Assembly (NCBI GenBank): GCA_028023455.1
Contig: JAQFVV010000151.1
Coordinates: forward strand, 527,001-591,000
DNA: 64,000 nt
Reading direction: 5' to 3'
Source of the DNA: Epiperipatus broadwayi
Lineage: Eukaryota; Onychophora; Udeonychophora; Euonychophora; Peripatidae
Position numbers and translations under genes: made by a program
The notes under the pieces: model-generated
Database searches by the model: none
Told to the model about the DNA's origin: nothing
Seen by the model: only the letters and a program-made list of their open reading frames with translations
In this document: positions 1 to 11,320 of the stretch, in pieces
How the letters are laid out: the number at the start of each line of letters is the position of its first letter
Numbering within the stretch: the stretch's first letter is position 1

Positions 1-66
1 GTCTTTCTCTCAGACAATCAATATTTTAGGCATTTGACTATTTGCCTACTCTGACATTATGATTAT

Positions 67-76
<10 letters not shown>

Positions 77-101
<25 letters not shown>
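77..101. repeat. (TA)n microsatellite
   Basis: Simple TA dinucleotide run just before the 3' end of the minus-strand Penelope-like element. Confidence 0.9.
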
Positions 102-102
<1 letters not shown>

Positions 103-129
103 GTTTTCATGGTTATATGATGTAGATAA

Positions 130-1810
130 ATTATAACTTTTTGGGTTGTACCGTGTATTATTTTCCATTAAACACCGATATTTCGATGGACTAGCAACCG
201 CCATTATCAAGGTTAACTTTTGAAAGAAAAACCATTAGGTCTTAAAAAATAATGTGACTGTGTGTGAGATGAAAAATGAGATTCAAGTTCAGCATTCACA
301 ATATGAGGTTATCAAAATGTTTATTTCCCTCAGTATTTTTACCTATTAATTTTAAGTTAATATTAGATAAAATGAGAAGTTTCCACATAGCTGGAATATG
401 TTGTGCTTCATCAGCCCTATTTAAACCAGTAGGTCTCTTTAATATTTCAATTGACTCTCTCATGGTTCTTAAATCATATCTTTCCAAATTAGCAAGTATT
501 TTTGTATTGTCAAAATCAGGTTTTTGACCAGTTTCTAAATAATGGGAAGTAAAAACTGATGTGCTAATTTTTTGATGAAAAGCATTTCTATGTTCCTTAA
601 TTCTGACATTAATTCATCTATTAGACTGACTCACATAGCCTCTTGAGCACTGAAAACACGGAATTTCATAAACTCCTTGGTGTTCCAAAAATATTCTGTT
701 TTTAGGTTTATACAAAAAATCACCAATTTTTTTTTTGCCAGTAAAAAAAGTAGTCTTTATATTAAAACAAGATAGTCTTCTACTGATTTTATCAGTAACC
801 CCCCTAATGTAAGGCAAAATTACTCTATTAAAACAGGAATTGTCAATTCTATCCTCTTTTTTCTTTTTAGTATTAATGTTATATAAAGCCCTACACATGA
901 TGTTTTTATTATAATTATTAGAAAGCAGAATACTTTTTGTAAGTTCTATTTCTTAAGAAAGAAATTCTTTATCAGATAAATTATAAGCTCTAGTGAAAAG
1001 ATTTTTAGCTACAGAAAAAAGTTGTGCAGGATGATGATGAGAATTAAAATCAAGTTATCTGTTTGTATGAGTAGATTTTCTGAAAAATGATATTGACTAT
1101 GTTTCATCACATTTTCTTGCAATTAAAACATCTAGAAAAAAAAGTGATCTGTTATTTTCCACTTCCATAGTAAATTCAATATTTGGATGCCAATTATTTA
1201 TAAAAACAAGAAAAGAATTTAAAGAATCAATTCCATGAGGCCATATAACAAAAGTATCATCCACATATCTAAGCCAAATATAAGGTTTTTTAGTAGCTGC
1301 ACATAATACTTGACTTTCAAAATTGTCCATGAAAAGATCAGCAATGACAGGTGACAGTGGAGATCCCATAGAAAGTCCTTTAATTTGTTTAAACATTTGA
1401 GAATTATAAACAAAAAATGTATTTTCAAGGCAATGCTTTGCTAATGGAATAATAAAATCAGGTAAATCATTGTACTGAGCTATTATATTTAATGCTTCTT
1501 CAACAGGAATATTAGTAAACATAGAAGAAACATCAAAACTAACCAATAAATCAGTTCCAGTTAGTTTTAAGTGTTTAATTATTGAAATAAAATGGCTTGA
1601 ATTTTTAATTCTTGATGGAATCTTGTCTGTCAATGGCTGTAAGCATTGGGCTAAATATCGAGCCAAAGCATGTGTGGGAGAGCCTATAGCACACACAATA
1701 GGTCGCAATGGTATCTCAGGTTTATGAATTTTAGGTAAACCATAAAATTTAGGATATAAAGAAGAACCTTCTCTTGGAGAAATACACGGTACAACCCAAA
1801 AAGTTATAAT
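130..1810 (-). mobile_element. Penelope-like element, 5'-truncated, capped by 30-bp inverted repeats
   Basis: Positions 130-159 and 1781-1810 are perfect reverse complements (30 of 30). They enclose a minus-strand PLE coding relic. The left arm belongs to the natural 3' terminal region: on the minus strand, positions 212-170 hold a degenerate hammerhead-like stretch (TTGATAA, then CGAAATATCGG). The right arm abuts the RT frame directly, so the element is 5'-truncated and capped by an inverted scrap of its own 3' end. PLEs are known for partial, inverted or tandem terminal repeats and variable 5' truncation. The 1.7-kb length is well short of a typical full PLE of about 3 kb or more. Confidence 0.85.
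280..1779 (-). pseudogene. PLE reverse transcriptase with GIY-YIG endonuclease, decayed
   Basis: Read on the minus strand from 1779, the frame gives FYGLPKIHKPEIPLRPIV, then RT blocks SFDVSSMFTNIPV, GLSMGSPLSPVIADLFM and the catalytic YVDDTF, then FFLDVLI. This is the ordered motif set of PLE RT. After a stop near 1097 the reading continues with the PLE-typical YRKSTHTNR region, a linker (LPYIRGVTDKISRRL) at about 820-750, and a GIY-YIG domain at about 690-590 (GVYEIPCFQCSRGYV, with R and EH downstream). The tail ERYDLRTMRESIEILKRP follows at about 487-420. In-frame stops lie near CDET, NR-LDF, FLS-EIE and SNR-INV. The N-terminal third is missing. This encoded a retrotransposition RT and endonuclease; it is now non-functional but only lightly eroded. 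The PLE assignment is very secure; the subclade is not determined. Confidence 0.93.
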
Positions 1811-2704
1811 ATATATGCTTACACATGAAGGGCTAGAACCTTTCGAATATTTCTTATCCAGATTATGTGCTAGTCAAACTAAATAAATATCCAATTATTG
1901 AGGCATAAATCGTCAAAAGAAAAATAACACAAAAGCATTGAGGGCAAGCCCTTATATATTGCAACTAATGTTTTCTCCTTCACTATGGTAAAGCGTTAGA
2001 GAGCATTTACCTTGCAGTAGAGTATTTTGGCAGGGTATCTTACTTACATCAACATGATTATTATAGGTGAGAATAAGTTAGATATTACATGTCCATGTTA
2101 ATAATAATAACTTTATTATAAATAAAAAAATTATTCATTCAAATGTATGCATACTGCACTTTAAAATTAGCTAAAATCAAAAAATAATTTATGATAATTT
2201 GAGATTCTTTCCTTTATATCAAAAGGAATCTCTCGGAGTGATTTTAAAGAGAAAAATTAAATTGCTATCAACAAAATGATTAATAGACAGTTATTAATAA
2301 ACTTTTAGCTGCATGAGTTATAAAATATGGCCTTTTTATGATTAATGTTCAATATTCTTTTAGGCAAAGGAAATAATTTTGAAATTAAATATAAAAAAAA
2401 AAGTTAGAAATCTCAAAATAATTTCAAAAGAATTTTTAATAAAAAAAAATAATAATTTCGAAATATTTTCAACGTAATAATTCCACTTTGTTAGATTAAT
2501 GCTGTTAATATATATATATATATATTTGCAAGATGCATCTTTCATTTTAGCTCATTCGTATCACAACCATTCATCAGCCCAGAAATCAGATCAATCTCTC
2601 ACACTATAGATATATTTGAAACATGCACACTTTTTCAAATAAGTGACATAGCATATCTTATAATTTAACTTCATGTACATATTTTTAGAGAGATTAAACC
2701 TAAC
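1811..2704. other. A+T-rich gap, nothing recognised
   Basis: A+T-rich sequence with a short (TA)n run at about 2508-2525. No coding or repeat match found by eye apart from a weak CTGATGA on the minus strand near 2570, discussed among the rejected items. Confidence 0.6.
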
Positions 2705-3385
2705 TTCATCATCATCAACTATTATCAATCCACTGCAGGATAAAGATCCATCTCTCTAAGTTCAATCAATCTTCTCCAATCTTTATAGTTTCTCTTCTCC
2801 ACATCACCCGTGCATACTTTCTTATTTCATCCATCCATCACACTTGATCGCTTTCTGGGTCTTTTACAATCTCTTGGAATTCAGTTTAAAATTTCAATTG
2901 TCCATCTATTTATCAACTCTTCTACCAATATGTCCAACCCAACTCTGCTTCAGTTTTTTAATTTTTTCAATGAGGTCAGTAACACCTGTTTGTTCTCTTA
3001 CCCATACATTGCATTTTCGATCCCTTCTTGTTATTCCCAACATGCATCTTTCCCTACTTCTTTGAGTGGTCTGAAGTCTCTGTATTGCTCTTCTATTAAG
3101 TGTCCAACTCTCAGACCTGTAAGTAAGAACCGGTAAAACACATTTATTAAAAACCTTCCTTTTCAAATACATAGGTATATTTCCTTTTAGAATCAAGTTA
3201 TTTCTACCAAAAGCACTCCAACCAAGTTTAATTCTATAATTAATTTCATCCATTATGTTTCCATCTGTATTAATAATCTGACCAAGGTATTTGTAACTGT
3301 TAACTTCTTCTAACTCGTCATAATCAATCTTTATTTTCACATTTTGAGAAAATTCATTAAACATTACTTTTGTCTTTTTAACTTC
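2705..3385 (-). pseudogene. RTE-like LINE, 3' end of reverse transcriptase and tail
   Basis: Minus-strand translation from about 3385 shows KTKVMFNEF, then EVNSYKYLGQIINTDGNIMDEI, RIKLGWSAFG, CVLPVLTY.SE.WTL, QRSRERCMLGITRRDRKC and WVGHIGRR. These blocks, in this order, are the post-catalytic part of RT in RTE/BovB-like LINEs. Coding continues, frameshifted, to about 2740 and ends at a short GAT/TGA repeat (2709-2720 on this strand), the kind of microsatellite tail typical of RTE elements. The copy is 5'-truncated: no YADD box or endonuclease is present upstream. The intact part is 152 codons. It once acted in target-primed reverse transcription and is now a dead copy. Confidence 0.88.
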
Positions 3386-3572
3386 ATATATATATTTAAA
3401 ACTTCTATTCCATCATACATTAGTCTGTTTTTTTTATTTTCAGGTGTGATTTTTAATAATGAGTGAATGCAAGAAGATCCAAAACAAAATAAAATAAAAA
3501 AAACACATACAATATGGTTTTTACTGCCAACCCAAACCAAAATTGTTTTTCAGGTTTAATGATCATAGTCTG

Positions 3573-3683
3573 TTTTTTTTTTTCATATGTCATAGCATCG
3601 GCCGGAAGGCGAACCCATAACCGTCTGCAAACAACTACTTGCTTGCAAGGTAACTGTGATGACCTCTCAGCTAACAACACTGT
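3573..3683 (-). mobile_element. tRNA-derived SINE copy 1
   Basis: Minus orientation, poly(T) at 3573-3583 being the A-tail. The body shows CATATGTCATAGCATCGGCCGG, a B-box-like GCGAACCC and a complement of the A-box GCCGAGAGGTC in degraded form. The A-box resembles a Leu/Ser-type tRNA. At least nine relatives lie in this window. No clear target duplication. Confidence 0.85.
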
Positions 3684-3739
3684 TTTTACATATTTTATCA
3701 CAACTGTGACTAGCATCGTCAGTCTTTAGAAAGAAAATG

Positions 3740-3944
3740 TTTCCTTGATGACAGTCTTTTGATAATTTTTTTAACTGTACTTTAAATAAAACTACTATCC
3801 TACATTATTTATTATAATAATGCAGTTAAGAGATTCAGAATTAAAAATCCCTAAACTAATATTCAATTCTGACACTCCCAGTGCTCAAATATTATACAAG
3901 ATTATGAGCAATAAATGCTTTGATTATATATATATAGATATATA

Positions 3945-4021
<77 letters not shown>

Positions 4022-4487
4022 TATTTAGTCAGTTCTTTATATTCAAAATAAAAATTACCTTACATTATACAATATATAATAAACTGGGAGCAGCTCTTTA
4101 CTCCAATGCTACACACCTATAATAAAATTGAGTATTCAGTGATTACCAGATAACAGCACATTTAAATTCCCATCCAATTTCTGGATTTTGGCTTTATAGG
4201 AAGCTTGGATTCAAAAATAAAAGTAATGCAGTTATGCATCTAGCATTCACTTTAATATTCAATCTAAAAATCTGAGAATTCAAATTATCCCAAGATTTTG
4301 AACTCAGGTCAACCTCCTTGAACCAACCTGAGGATAAGGACTTAAATGCACTCTTATTTAAAAATCACTCATTATTCAACTATTTTTTATATGATACTGA
4401 AATAGAGAGATATTTTTATTTTATTGTACTTTGCATAAAGTAAATAATTGATTGGTTATTATAAGAATTTCTAGCCAGGAAAGTAAA
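3740..4487. other. A+T-rich gap with (AT)n array
   Basis: Contains an (AT)n microsatellite at 3925-4017, one copy of the degenerate SINE-like family described at 6225-6357 (about 4200-4318), and a fragment of the repeat described at 58545-58745 near 3865-3905. No gene seen. Confidence 0.6.
3925..4017. repeat. (AT)n microsatellite
   Basis: About 90 bp of almost uninterrupted AT dinucleotides. Confidence 0.95.
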
Positions 4488-4600
4488 ATATATAGTTACT
4501 GACTTAGGAGTGACATCTGCTGGCTTGAGTTCAATCCTAGGTTGTTTTGAAATTTCTGGATTTTAGCTAGAACAATAAAATGTAGTTAAAAAGTTGAATA
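4488..4600 (+). repeat. Old tRNA-like SINE, family F
   Basis: Shares TATAGTTACTGAC, a B-box-like GAGTTCAATCC and the tail AAATTTCTGGATTTTAGCT with 15057-15160 and 16338-16460, spaced alike. The pattern (A-box-like start, B-box-like GTTCAA about 50 bases on) suggests a very old tRNA-derived SINE. All copies are strongly diverged. Confidence 0.45.
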
Positions 4601-4644
4601 GCTTCACGCTCTCAGATCTAACTGTGTCAGCTTCACCTATTTAA

Positions 4645-4795
4645 ATAGAAAGTAGGTTGAAGTAAGGAAGGGTTCCCCTTGGGTTCCCCTCTTTTCTTCC
4701 ATAGTGTAAGCTTGTGGTTAAAACACCTGTAGAGGTCCCTACTATCGCATTTTATACGCATATTATCGAGGTTATAGCCTCAGTAAATATTACTA
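4645..4795. repeat. MITE copy related to 22680-22858
   Basis: Shares the internal segment AAAGTAGGTTGAAGTAA, GTTCCCCTCTTTTCTTCC, GTAAGCTTGTGGTTAA and CCTGTAGAGGTCCCTAC with the palindromic MITE at 22680-22858. The right arm is recognisable (GCATTTT, then CCTCAGTAAATATT), while the left arm has decayed. Confidence 0.7.
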
Positions 4796-4799
4796 CGTA

Positions 4800-7790
4800 A
4801 TCAATGTGCATTTAATAAATTTATAAATACAACTTTAAATGCATAATTGTAATTCTTCTGGTTTTGAATTCCAAGCTTCATTGATAAAGACAAAAGTCAA
4901 TGACTGGTCTGATGATTTAAATGAATCATTATCTGGGAATCAATGATTAATCAATCTTACTATAAATAGCATTGGAGAGGAAACTTCTTTGAAGATATAA
5001 ACCACAATTGCTATGTTGCATTAAGTTCAAAAAGAACAAACAAACAGAAGGCAAAAATCAATTAGAATCTAAACTTAAGTTTAGTCTTGAGGTTAAATTT
5101 TTGAGATATTTAATGAAAAAATAATTGCTAAAAATTCTGATCCAAAGTAGATTTGTTTCCTCAAAATAATAAACTTCTTTTACAGTGAACTAATTAAATA
5201 TACTTCTTTTATTGCTTCATTGCTTTGCATATTCGTAATGCATTTCATTATCAAATCAAATACAATGCAGTTTTATAATGTAACAGGCATGATCTTCAAA
5301 TGTAATAGAAAATATATGGATATGAAGATTCGGAATTAATGCAATGGATTTCAAAACTACATTTTTATAATATGATGATAAAAGAAACAAACTTTCTGGG
5401 CAAAAAATAATTAGGTTTCTGTTTCAAAATTCTCTATAAACATCCATCTAAAAATGTGTGAATGGTTTTAAAAAATCATTTGAATAAAGTTAAAATGCAT
5501 TTAGTAGTTTAATCCTCCATTAAATGTGGTTGTAATTAATAATATGAGAGAATTTTCTAATTGATATCTATCCTAGAGAATAAATTTATAAGTTTAATTC
5601 TTGGCAAGGGTTTTACTCAATAAATTGTCTTAGAGAGAACCAAAATATTTTTAACAAAAATTTCGGCCAAGGATTATCTATTTTTATATAACCCATTAAT
5701 CTTGTCAAGAAGAAATAAATGTAAGAGAATCAGGTAAATGTTATCCCATCTTATTTTCTAGTATATTGTTCTTTGAAATATAAAATCTATCTTCTTCTTG
5801 ATTAAAATAATCGTTAATTACTTGAGCATATTCCAAGACATGCTTGTATTTAAAAGTCTCTGTTTATTATTTTTGGGATAAAAATAACATTTTAGAATAC
5901 ATTGTCAATTTTTATTTGGTAGTATCTATAACTATAAATAAATTTTATACCACTCAATTAAGAATGATTATTAATAGAAGAAAGCATCGTTTTTTTTATT
6001 TAATTTGTTCAGATATTCAATTTATTTGTCTTCTATGCAATGTAAAATTTACAATTATTTTAAAGAGATAAACAAATGTAATACACAGTATATATCTGTA
6101 TTAAAATTCAATATAATTCTAATAAAGATGTTAAATGTTATATTCTAGTACCTTCTATAATAAGCCTCTGAATCAGTGATTATAATTTAATCTTCAAACC
6201 ATACCAGTTTATAGCTTTTGTCATTATCAATGAGAATTCGGAATTGAAAGCCAGAAATAATTCAGCTATGTATCTGGAAACCATATTTAAATCCATTTTA
6301 CTATTCAAGTTAAAAGTATAAAATTACAAATAATTTCAGATTTTAAACCTTTGTCAACTTGCGTAAACAGTTATATAAATTTGATCCCAAGTCAGTAAGT
6401 ATACATTTTAGCAAGCTCAGTTTTTTTCTAACTGTAGACATCTTTTCCCCCTGGTCTGGAGTTTTAATACTGGCATGTGATATATTGGGTAAGTTAATAA
6501 ATTGTGTGGAAATGTTAATATTAATAAAAATCATTAAATTTTCAGTGCTGTTATGATTAGTGATGAATATAATCTAAAAATAAGAAAAGTGTAATAAAAA
6601 TAATCTGGAACATAAATTCTTATTTTGAAGACAGTAATCTTTAATTCTTTCAAATAGAAATATTTTATCGCATTTATAAAATGCAATATATAATATAATA
6701 AGCAGCAATTAATTGTCATTTCAGATTATCTAATATAACTAGGATTGATAATATCAACCTTATTTAATGTGCAGTACTTGTAAATAATTAATAAACACGT
6801 ACCCAAAAAGACAAGTTTAAATTATTAGAAAACTATCCCAGACAGATAAATTTAAATCATTAAAAAGCTATCTAAGACTTTATTTATCTTACCTGCTATT
6901 TCATGTGACAGAAACTATGAAGGTTAAACAAAGTGCTTTCTAATTTAAACTGACGTGTTCAAATAATACTACTTACATAATAAAGAGCACACATATATAG
7001 ATAATGCTTCTAAGTTTCAGTATTAACATTTTTAATATTGAAAAATAAAAAAGCGTTTTTAATTGAAACTCCTAATTCATTTTCTATTTTTAAAGTCACA
7101 TACATCTGAGGTGTACAATAGTGAGAAAATTTAGTGCCATGAATTTACGTTTACATCACAGTTGCTAGTATTTTAACCATTCAACAGAAAGCTTGATTAC
7201 ATGTCACAAAAATACCATATACAAAGAAGACTGTCAGAAAAATACGGTGTGAAAGAAAACAAATGTTTGTAAAAATTAAACTAATAAAAACCATCTGTCA
7301 TGAAGAAATATTATAACATCAATTTTTTTTTACTATAAATACAGGCATTCACATATCAATCAATATTCAAGTACAGAGTTCTAGGACAAATATTACTGTT
7401 TAGTGATTGTTTTCAGTTTTAATATTTGATTTCCTTAATAAGATTTACAAATTATTTCTATTATGCATCTTAATGATATAACGACTAATTAAAGTTTATG
7501 ATGTAGCTATACAATTGAGATGCCAGAATAAATTATATTAAGAAGCTAGCAAACAAACTCAAACTTTCAGTGATAATGATCAAACGTTATTTCTTAGTCT
7601 TGGATAGGGCTGCTGATTTGTGAATATCATAATCTGGATAAGAAAGGGAGACTTCATGCCCCCTCCAGCCTAGAGGGAAGTCGAAGGAAGATTTTTAAAA
7701 AAATATTAGTTTAAAAAGTCAATTTTAAAGATATTTTCTGTCAGGATAAAAATCCTATAGGAAAATTGCACTTGTTACTCCTTCCCCTTT
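4800..7790. other. A+T-rich gap, mostly unrecognised
   Basis: About 3 kb without a gene. It contains a degenerate repeat copy at 6225-6357 (listed separately). Everything else reads as unstructured A+T-rich DNA. Short open frames here (for example 5844-6071) have no recognisable domain and biased, low-complexity composition. Confidence 0.6.
6225..6357 (+). repeat. Old interspersed repeat, family G
   Basis: Aligns by eye with 4200-4318 and 14540-14700: GAATTCGGAATT, AGCTATGTATCTGGAAACCAT, then TTACTATTCAA and AGATTTTAAACC...TCAACTT. It may be the body of a decayed SINE, but no clear pol III boxes remain. Confidence 0.45.
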
Positions 7791-7791
7791 T

Positions 7792-8030
7792 ACATATCAT
7801 ACCATTTACACCTTTCTTAAACACTTTATTAATACTTTTATTTATATCAAACTAACAGCTTCGACTGTCCTGCAATCATCATCAGAGCTCTTGTTAATTC
7901 TATTTCCAAAAGCCAAATAGAATTAACAAGAGCTCTGATGATGACTGCAGGATAGTTGAAACTGTTAGTTTGATATAAATAAAAGTATTGATAAAGTGTT
8001 TAAGAAAGGTGTAAATGGTATGATATGTTA
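7792..8030. mobile_element. PLE-type 3' end foldback (near-perfect palindrome)
   Basis: Arms of about 115 bases (7792-7906 and 7917-8030) are reverse complements with few mismatches around a loop of about 10 bases. Each arm holds the PLE terminal motif: CTGATGA, a GACTG...CAGTC-type hairpin and GAA(A/G)C, followed by TGTTAGTTTGATATAAAT. The same arm sequence recurs at 34500-34590 and 35050-35160, and a diverged version bounds the GIY-YIG-coding PLE at 48577-50954. It looks like two inverted PLE ends with no coding part. Near identity of the arms means recent formation or gene conversion. Confidence 0.8.
7935..7972 (+). ncRNA. Hammerhead-ribozyme-like motif in PLE arm
   Basis: CTGATGA (7935-7941), one extra T, then GACTG / TAGTT hairpin arms around CAGGA (wobble pairs in this copy), then GAAAC at 7958-7962. 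ACT-GTT-AGT then gives a 3-bp stem III. The opposite arm encodes the same core on the minus strand (CTGATGA at 7885-7879, GAAGC variant). The extra base between A9 and stem II, and no clear stem I, make activity doubtful. Confidence 0.55.
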
Positions 8031-8079
8031 AAGTAGAAATCAATACATAGGAAAAGAAGAAGTAGAAAATTATATTCCT

Positions 8080-8631
8080 TCCCCTTTTCTGAACTTAGCA
8101 ATCTATTATGTAAAATGAGTACCAACTTAGGCAACTAAATATTTAAAATTGGTACACTCAATAAAAAAATGTGGCATATTTATTATTAACTTCAATTTTA
8201 AACTAACAAATAAATTGTAAATACAAAATAGTAATCTATCACAAATTAAGAATATTTTTTCTTTAATAAATGACATATACGTGTTGGATCTTCCTGGTTT
8301 CCCCAATGCAACCATACAACAAATGGCAGTTTAAAAACAATAACATCTAGTTGTTGCACTGAATAAACTAAGGTCTTATTAGTATAATATTAGCTGCAAT
8401 AGTTAGGTTTATTGTAACAATAAATAATTAATTATTATTAAAATAAGTGAAAATGCACAATTTTGAAAATTTTACTTTGCTAGTTTTGGTAAACCAAGAT
8501 ATTTGATGGTCCCAAAACCTATTATTGGGACCAGGAATTTGAGTTCCTAAATTAGAATGATACCAGAAAGCAAGGTGGTGTGATGTGATACAGCATATTT
8601 TCTCTTTGATTATTAATACAGGAACTTCTTA
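8080..8631. other. A+T-rich gap, nothing recognised
   Basis: No gene or recognisable repeat apart from the tail of the PLE family sequence at its left edge (about 8030-8080, matching 34490-34560 inverted). Confidence 0.6.
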
Positions 8632-8830
8632 ACTACTAAACATCACATGATCACTATCTCTTATACTAGCACATAATTGTTATTAAACAAGGCAAAACTC
8701 TCTCCATACAGTAGTGCCATTCAGTGCAAACCAGAGTAATCAATGGATGCCAGAAGGCTTGTGCATAAAATCCCTATCTAGTGCCTACTCATACAATATC
8801 CTCAGACTAGTTTCTGCCTTGTTTAACTTC
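8632..8830 (-). mobile_element. Hammerhead-family repeat X, partial
   Basis: Minus strand carries the family X order: partial stem II, GAAACTAGTC, the stem I 3' strand TGAGGATATTG, then GAGTAGGCACTAGATAGGGA, TGCACAAGCCTTCTGGCATCC, GGCACTACTGTATGGAGAG and the end region near TTTAGTAG. The upstream half of the ribozyme (CTGATGA and stem I 5' strand) is replaced by unrelated sequence, so this copy cannot fold as a hammerhead. Confidence 0.8.
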
Positions 8831-9879
8831 TTAACTAATATGCAAAAGAAATATATTAGCCATTATGTTTTTTCCTTATAATTTCCTATTCTGCACAACC
8901 CATTTCCACTACATTATCTTTGTAAATTCAATAACTTTTGTCTTACTATCACCTTTATCATTCTCCAATTCTAAGCAACTGACAACAAAAAAAATCACTT
9001 TCTGAAGGATCATATAGTCAATACTTATTTTTTCCAAAACATCATTATTTGCATTCTTTTTGCTTGTAAGTTTTACATTCTATTAATACATGCTTAATAT
9101 TTTCTAAACTTTCATGTCATTTAGTAATGCCAACTGTCTAAAGAAAGAGAACTTCACATATTTAACAATCTGTCTATTGCTGATTTCATGTAGTTATCAT
9201 AATTTAAGATTTAGTAAAATAAAAAATATATATATCAGGCTGGCCATTTGAGATAAAACCACTGTATTCCCAAATCAACAAGTACAACAAAAATAAAAAC
9301 TAATGCAAGGATAGTGGGGTGGCTTTACCAACATTGAAAGGCTTATATAATAATAAAATTTCATTATTTATTTATTTAGCATAAGATATTTTTAGGTAAT
9401 TTAACTATTAACAAAATATCATGAAAAGATTTGTATAGATTACAACCAAGAGATAGATTCATCAATTCTGCTACTATAACTATTTGACAATCATTAACTA
9501 AATAGCTCATAGTTTATATTTTCTCACATCTACATAGATCAGTGTTGCTGAATTAAATTTATAAAATAGATAACTGCAAAGACCACATAGTTTGTACTGA
9601 ATCTGCTCATGAGATTTCCAGATGAATATAGAAAGATCAATATCCAGTTGACTTTATTGTTAGATCTGAAAAAAAAAATATTTGGCACCTTATAAGAATT
9701 CAATTTTTTATGTCATAATTCTTTACTTGTATATTATTGGTTAAACATTCAAAGAGGAGATCTTGATATGGGACAAATCTTAGATGGTAAAATTATATCT
9801 TGGGTTATGGCAAGCCCAATCTATTTAACAGCTTTTTATACTTTTTCTGTGAGGCAATTTCAATTCTGATATTTAATAA
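8831..9879. other. A+T-rich gap, nothing recognised
   Basis: No coding similarity or repeat recognised. The 3' part may contain eroded 3' sequence of the adjacent minus-strand LINE. Confidence 0.5.
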
Positions 9880-10690
9880 AAGAATTTTGAATAGGAAACC
9901 AACGCAAAGTGGTAGAATTGAATGTACTAGCAACATTTCTCATAATAATACCTAATTAAATATCCAAAAGTTTGGTGTGGAGTTTTTTCTTGAAAGGGAA
10001 TATAACATTCGCCATCTGAATGTATTAGTATTGAAGAAGTATAAGCACTTGGGCCAAAATTCTGAGTAGTACCAGCTAGATTTTCAAGAAGATTATTTCC
10101 AAAAATTAATTTTGATCTAACCTTAGATAAATAATGAAAATAAATTAGAGTATAATCCAAGGTTATTCCTAAATAGAATAAAATAGGATTGTGTTTCATT
10201 CTATTATAGAAAAAAGTTATATTATGATTATAAGATAATCCCCTGATGTCTAGATGAAAAATTGAACACACTGTCTTCATAGAATGAAAATGAAGAATCA
10301 ATCTTTAGAAAAGATTTTCAATCTTTTCATATTCTTATTAAAAGACTTTTCTATGTCAGCAAAGAAACTCTTTCGAAAAATTAAAGCAATATCATGGGCA
10401 TAGATGAACTTCTAGTATTCTTTATCGGAAAGATCACTGGTGTATATACCCAGCAAATTAGGTGAAAGAACTAAATCCTATGACAGATTGTTCTGTAAAT
10501 CTTGGTATCTATTATAATTATCATTTAGTGGTAAATGAATATTTCTATTGGAGAGCATCTTGTCAAATAAATTAATGGGTTTTTGCACTTAAAAATTATA
10601 AAACTTTTAGAAGACCATTTTCTAAATAGAATCAAAAATTGAGATTAGATGAATAAAGGTAGCACCAATTTTTAATTTATTTTCAAAGCC

Positions 10691-10797
10691 TTTTTTTTCC
10701 ATATGTCATAGTATAGGCTAGGAGGCAAACCTGCAACAACCATCTGCAACCAACTGCTTGCTTGCAAGGCAGCTGTGCTGACTTGTTCATAACAGCT
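10691..10797 (-). mobile_element. tRNA-derived SINE copy 2, inside LINE relic
   Basis: Minus orientation with T-run at 10691-10698 and ATATGTCATAG, then CTTGCTTGCAAGGCAGCTGTG. Strongly diverged. It sits between RT segments of the LINE, so it is younger than that LINE copy. Confidence 0.75.
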
Positions 10798-10908
10798 TAT
10801 TTTTCATCTAAAACTAGCCTGCTCTAAAGATAGATGACTTTTGATTATTAGAAAAATTCTTGTTAGTATAATTCTCTCAAAAAGTTTGAAATTAACATAT
10901 ATGGGATG

Positions 10909-11047
10909 ACAAAACTCTCTATACAGTAGTGCCACTCAGTGTCAACCAGAGTAATCAATGGATGCACTGAGTGGCACTACTGTATGGAGAGTTTTGCCTG
11001 TTTTAATAACAGTAATGTGCTAGCATAAGAAATAGTGATCGTGTGAT
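10909..11047. mobile_element. Hammerhead-family repeat X, inverted fragment pair
   Basis: Left half (10909-10966) is family X in minus orientation (CTCTCTATACAGTAGTGCCA...CAATGGATGC). Right half (10966-11047) is plus orientation (CACTGAGTGGCACTACTGTATGG...TAGTGATC). The two halves share an inverted core of about 30 bases. No ribozyme core is included. Confidence 0.75.
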
Positions 11048-11252
11048 ATATGGGATGCTAATTTTTTTAAATCTTTTCTGGGCTTATTGAGTCTTAAGAC
11101 TGCTATAGTTTTATTTTTATGCTAAATTTTTGGAATAGTTTCTGTATAAATAATGTTACTGAATAGTTTTGCTAATCATGATTTGATTTTAGATTTTAAG
11201 TTTTTTGTGGAAACTCTAGAAGTGTGCTCTCTGAATGTGATTTCCACAGAAG

Positions 11253-11320
11253 CAAAACTCTCCATACAGTAGCATCACTCAGTGCAAGCCAGAGTAATCA
11301 ATGGATGCAGGAAGATTTGA
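11253..11320 (-). mobile_element. Hammerhead-family repeat X fragment
   Basis: Minus orientation: AAAACTCTCCATACAGTAGC, then AGTGCAAGCCAGAGTAATCAA. Only the 3' middle of the family; no ribozyme part. Confidence 0.75.

Noticed and set aside
2535-2615. CTGATGA on the minus strand followed by GAAAGATGCATCTTG
   Set aside because: The GAAA is too far from the CTGATGA (over 25 bases) with no convincing stem II, and stem I pairing is absent. Shared words with the 29-kb element are too few.
4905-4935. GTCTGATGATTTAAAT as a hammerhead core
   Set aside because: No paired stem II and no GAAA in position.
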